DNA from: Faecalimonas sp.
GTDB taxonomy: Bacteria > Bacillota_A > Clostridia > Lachnospirales > Lachnospiraceae
Reading direction: 5' to 3'
Assembly: GCA_026169575.1 (NCBI GenBank)
Contig: JAPFCT010000290.1
Location: forward strand, 1 to 9,489
Length of the DNA stretch: 9,489 nucleotides
This document shows positions 7,344 to 9,489 of the stretch, in pieces. The translations under genes were made by a program, and so were the position numbers. Under the pieces are notes generated by a model. That model made no database searches. It had not been told where the DNA came from and worked only from the letters and a program-made list of their open reading frames with translations. Position 1 is the first letter of the stretch. Every line of letters begins with the position of its first letter.

Positions 7344-8312
7344 TTAAGACTCCTCTTCTGTACTAAGAAATAAGTCAATCTGTTCCAGGAGTGCCTGAGG
7401 TGTTTCCAACTGTGGAAGATGTACACTATTTTTTAATGTTGTAATTTCAATCGATGGGATATAATTTCGGTATTGCTCCGCGATTGAAATATTCTCTCCG
7501 GATCCAGTGGATGCCACAAGAAAAATACTGTTATTAATATTTTTCAGTGCGTGGAACATGTTCGCATTTGTGTACCGCCCCAGGATACTTCCAAGCAGAT
7601 ATCTTCCGTGAGATTAATCCAGATGAGAAGCTTCGTAGTAGGAATCTTTCAGCTCTGAATCGACAGCTTCCGGAGCCTGAAAATTTTCTTCAAAAAAGTT
7701 TTGATCTGACAACCGTTTGCTCATCAGAATATTATATAGGAAAGTTCCGATGAGTGGAGTCAAAAGTAGGCATCGTAAAAATTTTGTCCGTTTTGTCGGG
7801 ATTGTTGCAAGTGTTGAAAGACTGGTCGGATTGATCATCATAATACGATCAATGATGCTGTCGTCATTTGCACATGCCATCAGGACAAAAGAAGAAGAGG
7901 TACCAGTAGCTACCACATCTGTTTTTTCACCGATAACAGTTTTGATAAAGTCAGTGAGTAACTGGACATAGAGAAAGTTAGTATAAGTGAGATTAGGTTT
8001 CTCAGAATGTCCACAACCTAGTAAATCAATGGTATAAACAGTATTTCGTTTCTTTAAAGATTTTACTAATTTATTCCACTCGTGAGAAGAACTATTTACA
8101 GTAAGATCGTGGATTAAAAGGATTGGTTTTCCCTGCCCCTGCTTTCTATAAAATATTTTGCCAAATCTCCAGTCAAAGTATTGACCATCATCCTTGCAAA
8201 GTAAATTATCGAGTGTTGAAGTAAAAGAAATAACTTTGTTAATGGTGTAAATTGTTCCGGCTGTAAGAGATGCCAAAACCGCTCCGGTTGTAAGTTTCTT
8301 TTTCCAACTCAT
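7344..8312 (-). pseudogene. Membrane-anchored alpha/beta hydrolase, interrupted by an in-frame TAA
   Basis: Read on the minus strand, one frame of 323 codons (final stop included) encodes an alpha/beta-fold hydrolase of unknown substrate. Residues 1-30 carry a KKK-led hydrophobic segment (AVLASLTAGTIYTIN), likely a membrane anchor. The fold shows as PILLIHDL (63-70, oxyanion-hole strand), TIDLLGCGHSEKP (94-106) and the nucleophile elbow G-T-S-S-S (137-141, Ser139). The frame stops after residue 232 at TAA (complement of 7614-7616). It then continues in the same frame as SHGRYLLGSILGRYTN for 89 codons to the true stop at 7344-7346, carrying the predicted catalytic His (SVHLPQLE, codon at 7419-7421). 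The shorter product would lack that His and is probably inactive. The start is supported by AAAGGAG on the minus strand (8326-8320). The gene looks more A+T-rich than its neighbours by eye. A sequencing error is the main alternative. Confidence 0.82.
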
Positions 8313-8331
8313 AAAAGAACTCCTTTCTTGT

Positions 8332-8399
8332 CAGTGTTACTGCAAGCGACTTTGTAATATATTTAATAAGTATAGTTACAGTACACTTTGAATCAGTAC
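8332..8399 (-). promoter_or_regulatory. Repeated CAGTAC/TACTG motifs in the hydrolase leader
   Basis: CAGTAC occurs twice in direct orientation at 8379-8384 and 8394-8399, 15 bp apart. The inverted repeat CAGT-GTT-ACTG lies at 8332-8342. All are between the hydrolase start codon and the -10-like hexamer at 8411-8416, a typical operator location. This is visible in sequence, but no regulator can be named, and short repeats arise by chance in such DNA. Confidence 0.3.
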
Positions 8400-8416
8400 C
8401 GTTTCTTTTTATTATA
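8369..8416 (-). promoter_or_regulatory. Candidate promoter elements of the hydrolase gene
   Basis: On the minus strand there are two -10-like hexamers: TATAAT (complement of 8411-8416) and TATACT (complement of 8369-8374). Neither has a convincing -35 hexamer at 16-18 nt. They would give leaders of about 90 or 50 nt. The CAGTAC direct repeats sit between them. Which one is used cannot be decided from sequence. Confidence 0.4.
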
Positions 8417-8501
8417 CTACACAAAAGAAAGCAATAAAAGCTGAAATTATTGATTGCTCTTTTTTATTTAAAAAGAAGAGATAGCATAGAGATACTACTG
8501 A

Positions 8502-8517
8502 TGTTTCACGTGAAACA
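8502..8517. other. parS: parS centromere site 1
   Basis: This is a perfect copy of the bacterial parS consensus TGTTTCACGTGAAACA, extended to an 18-bp palindrome (8501-8518) by flanking A/T. ParB binds parS, loads as a clamp and spreads; ParA then segregates the origin region. It is about 190 bp upstream of the hydrolase start, outside any supportable gene. Confidence 0.97.
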
Positions 8518-8518
8518 T

Positions 8519-8767
8519 TTATTAGCACATAGAAAAATACGATTTGAGGAATAAGAATGTTTGTAAAATTGATTCTGTCCTTGTGATGAAGTGAGCGTCT
8601 GTTATTGGAATCATTTGAGACAGATAGAAGGGACTCTGTTATCAAATAGTCAGGTATTACAAATGAAATAGAATAAAATGCAAAAGTAAGAATAGTATTT
8701 ATACAACTGCTATGCAATAGCCGTAGAAGTAAAGAATCAAATTTGATACAAGGATGATAAAGTATAA
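8519..8767. other. Non-coding AT-rich stretch between parS sites
   Basis: No gene is supportable here on either strand. The only longer open frame (minus strand, across 8412-8717) needs a TTG start without a Shine-Dalgarno sequence and runs through parS site 1. No tRNA, DnaA-box cluster or strong hairpin was seen. It is best read as the spacer of the centromere region. Confidence 0.6.
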
Positions 8768-8783
8768 TGTTTCACGTGAAACA
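8768..8783. other. parS: parS centromere site 2
   Basis: This is a second perfect TGTTTCACGTGAAACA. Here the palindrome extends to 22 bp (8765-8786), the longest of the three. A TATAAT hexamer (8763-8768) overlaps its left edge but has no properly spaced -35 element. Its centre is 266 bp from that of site 1 and 41 bp from that of site 3. Confidence 0.97.
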
Positions 8784-8808
8784 TTAAATGAAAAAAATCT
8801 AAAATAGA

Positions 8809-8824
8809 TGTTTCACGTGAAACA
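8809..8824. other. parS: parS centromere site 3
   Basis: This is a third perfect TGTTTCACGTGAAACA, 18-bp palindromic with its flanks (8808-8825). It ends only a few bases before the -35 region of the parA promoter. Bound ParB could therefore influence parA-parB transcription; this is an inference from position. Confidence 0.97.
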
Positions 8825-8829
8825 TTGTG

Positions 8830-8858
8830 TAGATTAAACTTCTGTTTAGTGATATAAT
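8830..8858 (+). promoter_or_regulatory. parA promoter (extended -10)
   Basis: TG-A-TATAAT at 8850-8858 is a perfect extended -10. The best 17-nt-spaced -35 candidate, TAGATT (8830-8835), matches TTGACA at only three positions. Initiation would be near 8865, giving a leader of about 20 nt that contains the Shine-Dalgarno AAAGGGG (8872-8878). Confidence 0.75.
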
Positions 8859-8886
8859 AAAAAAGCAAGAGAAAGGGGACACTGAT

Positions 8887-9489
8887 ATGGGAAGAATAAT
8901 AGCAGTTGCCAATCAGAAAGGCGGCGTAGGAAAAACGACCACAGCTATTAATTTATCCTCATGCTTGAGCGCGTTGGGTAAAAAGGTATTAGCGATAGAT
9001 ATGGATCCACAAGGGAATATGACAAGTGGACTGGGAGTAGATAAGGATAATGTAGAGAGAACCGTATACGATCTGATCATTGGGCGTGCGAGTGTGGAAG
9101 AGTGCCTGTGTAAAGATGTGTTTGAAAATCTTGATCTGCTTCCTACCAATATTGATCTGTCAGCTGCAGAGATTGAGTTGATCGGTGTGGAAAATAAAGA
9201 ATTTATTATCCGCGATGAGGTGGCAAAGATCAGAGAAAATTATGATTTTGTAATCGTAGACTGTCCGCCATCGCTCAGTATGTTGACAATTAATGCAATG
9301 ACAACGGCGAATACAGTCTTAGTGCCGATCCAATGTGAGTATTATGCATTGGAAGGTTTGAGTCAGCTTATGCATACGATTGAACTTGTAAAGGAAAGAT
9401 TGAATCCGGATTTAGAGATGGAGGGTGTTGTTTTCACAATGTATAATGCCAGAACGAATCTGTCTTTGCAAGTTGTAGAAAATGTAAAA
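8887..9489 (+). CDS. parA: Chromosome-partitioning ATPase ParA/Soj (partial, 3' end outside window)
   Basis: This is a Walker-type ATPase that, with ParB bound at parS, separates replicated origins; in Bacillus subtilis the homologue Soj also controls DnaA. The first 201 codons are present, about four-fifths of the usual length of roughly 255. Motifs in order are the deviant Walker A box KGGVGKTTT (11-19, with signature Lys11), the A' motif IDMDPQGNMTSGLG starting near residue 38, the Walker B strand VIVDCPPSLSML, and the family-typical CEYYALEGLSQL. The start ATG at 8887 lies 8 nt after AAAGGGG. No N-terminal helix-turn-helix extension exists, which fits a chromosomal Soj-type protein rather than a plasmid type Ia ParA. 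The neighbouring parS sites support the role. parB is expected just downstream. Confidence 0.97.
   Translation, partial: MGRIIAVANQKGGVGKTTTAINLSSCLSALGKKVLAIDMDPQGNMTSGLGVDKDNVERTVYDLIIGRASVEECLCKDVFENLDLLPTNIDLSAAEIELIGVENKEFIIRDEVAKIRENYDFVIVDCPPSLSMLTINAMTTANTVLVPIQCEYYALEGLSQLMHTIELVKERLNPDLEMEGVVFTMYNARTNLSLQVVENVK

Noticed and set aside
7344..7559. Separate 71-residue minus-strand gene
   Set aside because: It is in the same frame as the 232-residue frame upstream, and its sequence is the C-terminal part of the same hydrolase fold with the catalytic His. The internal ATG lacks a well-placed ribosome-binding site.
8430..8466. Weak plus-strand hairpin (AGCAAT/ATTGCT) followed by a T-run
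   Set aside because: The stem has only six pairs with a 17-nt loop, and no plus-strand gene ends upstream of it. It was not strong enough to call a terminator.
8557..8586. Nine-codon open frame MFVKLILSL with a GAGGA Shine-Dalgarno sequence
   Set aside because: The spacing is good, but there is no promoter, no downstream hairpin or gene to attenuate, and such short frames are frequent by chance.
8412..8717. Minus-strand open frame of 101 codons, hydrophobic product
   Set aside because: It needs a TTG start with no Shine-Dalgarno sequence, has no recognisable domain, reads through parS site 1 (which translates as NVSRET) and overlaps the hydrolase promoter region. It looks like chance in AT-rich DNA.
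1..9489. CRISPR arrays, tRNA or rRNA genes, insertion sequences, riboswitches
   Set aside because: I saw no regularly spaced repeat array, no tRNA or rRNA segments, no transposase-like product with terminal repeats and no recognisable riboswitch core.

Overview
The window is a chromosomal segment from a low-GC, Gram-positive Clostridia-type bacterium. The protein sequences look most like Lachnospiraceae (Dorea/Ruminococcus/Blautia-like); that assignment is from memory of the families, not from a search. It holds the conserved origin-proximal block rpmH-rnpA-yidD-yidC-jag-mnmE-mnmG-rsmG, then a reverse-strand alpha/beta-hydrolase gene, then the start of parA (soj), which runs off the right edge. 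Three perfect 16-bp parS centromere sites lie just upstream of parA, so the segment belongs to the origin/centromere domain. No dnaA gene or DnaA-box cluster is visible.

Layout. Positions 1-158 are a non-coding leader with a strong sigma-A-type promoter (57-85) and a 5' UTR carrying three ATGTCTA repeats. Positions 159-3031 are one forward unit: ribosomal protein L34, the RNase P protein, the YidD insertion factor, the YidC insertase and the Jag/KhpB RNA-binding protein. A hairpin with a U-rich tail lies directly after rpmH, and a strong terminator lies after jag. Positions 3105-7129 are a second forward unit with its own extended -10 promoter fused to the end of that terminator. It encodes mnmE, mnmG and rsmG, which overlap by 35 and 14 nt and look translationally coupled. 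Positions 7130-7343 hold a 16-bp perfect hairpin between convergent genes. Positions 7344-8312 (minus) are a membrane-anchored alpha/beta hydrolase interrupted by one in-frame TAA. Positions 8313-8886 have no supportable gene; they hold the hydrolase leader, three parS sites and the parA promoter.

Functionally, the first unit couples ribosome and RNase P production to membrane protein insertion. The second modifies translation components: MnmE-MnmG at the tRNA wobble uridine and RsmG at 16S rRNA. parA with parS, plus a parB expected beyond the right edge, is the chromosome segregation system. The Bacillus-type noc gene between rsmG and parA is absent; the hydrolase occupies that slot.

The points most worth a second look are the single nonsense codon that cuts off the catalytic His of an otherwise intact hydrolase, the parS cluster at the parA promoter, the terminator-promoter fusion before mnmE, and non-canonical residues in RnpA (RHR for RNR) and YidC (Tyr where the groove Arg is expected). 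I did not find convincing evidence of an entirely new system.
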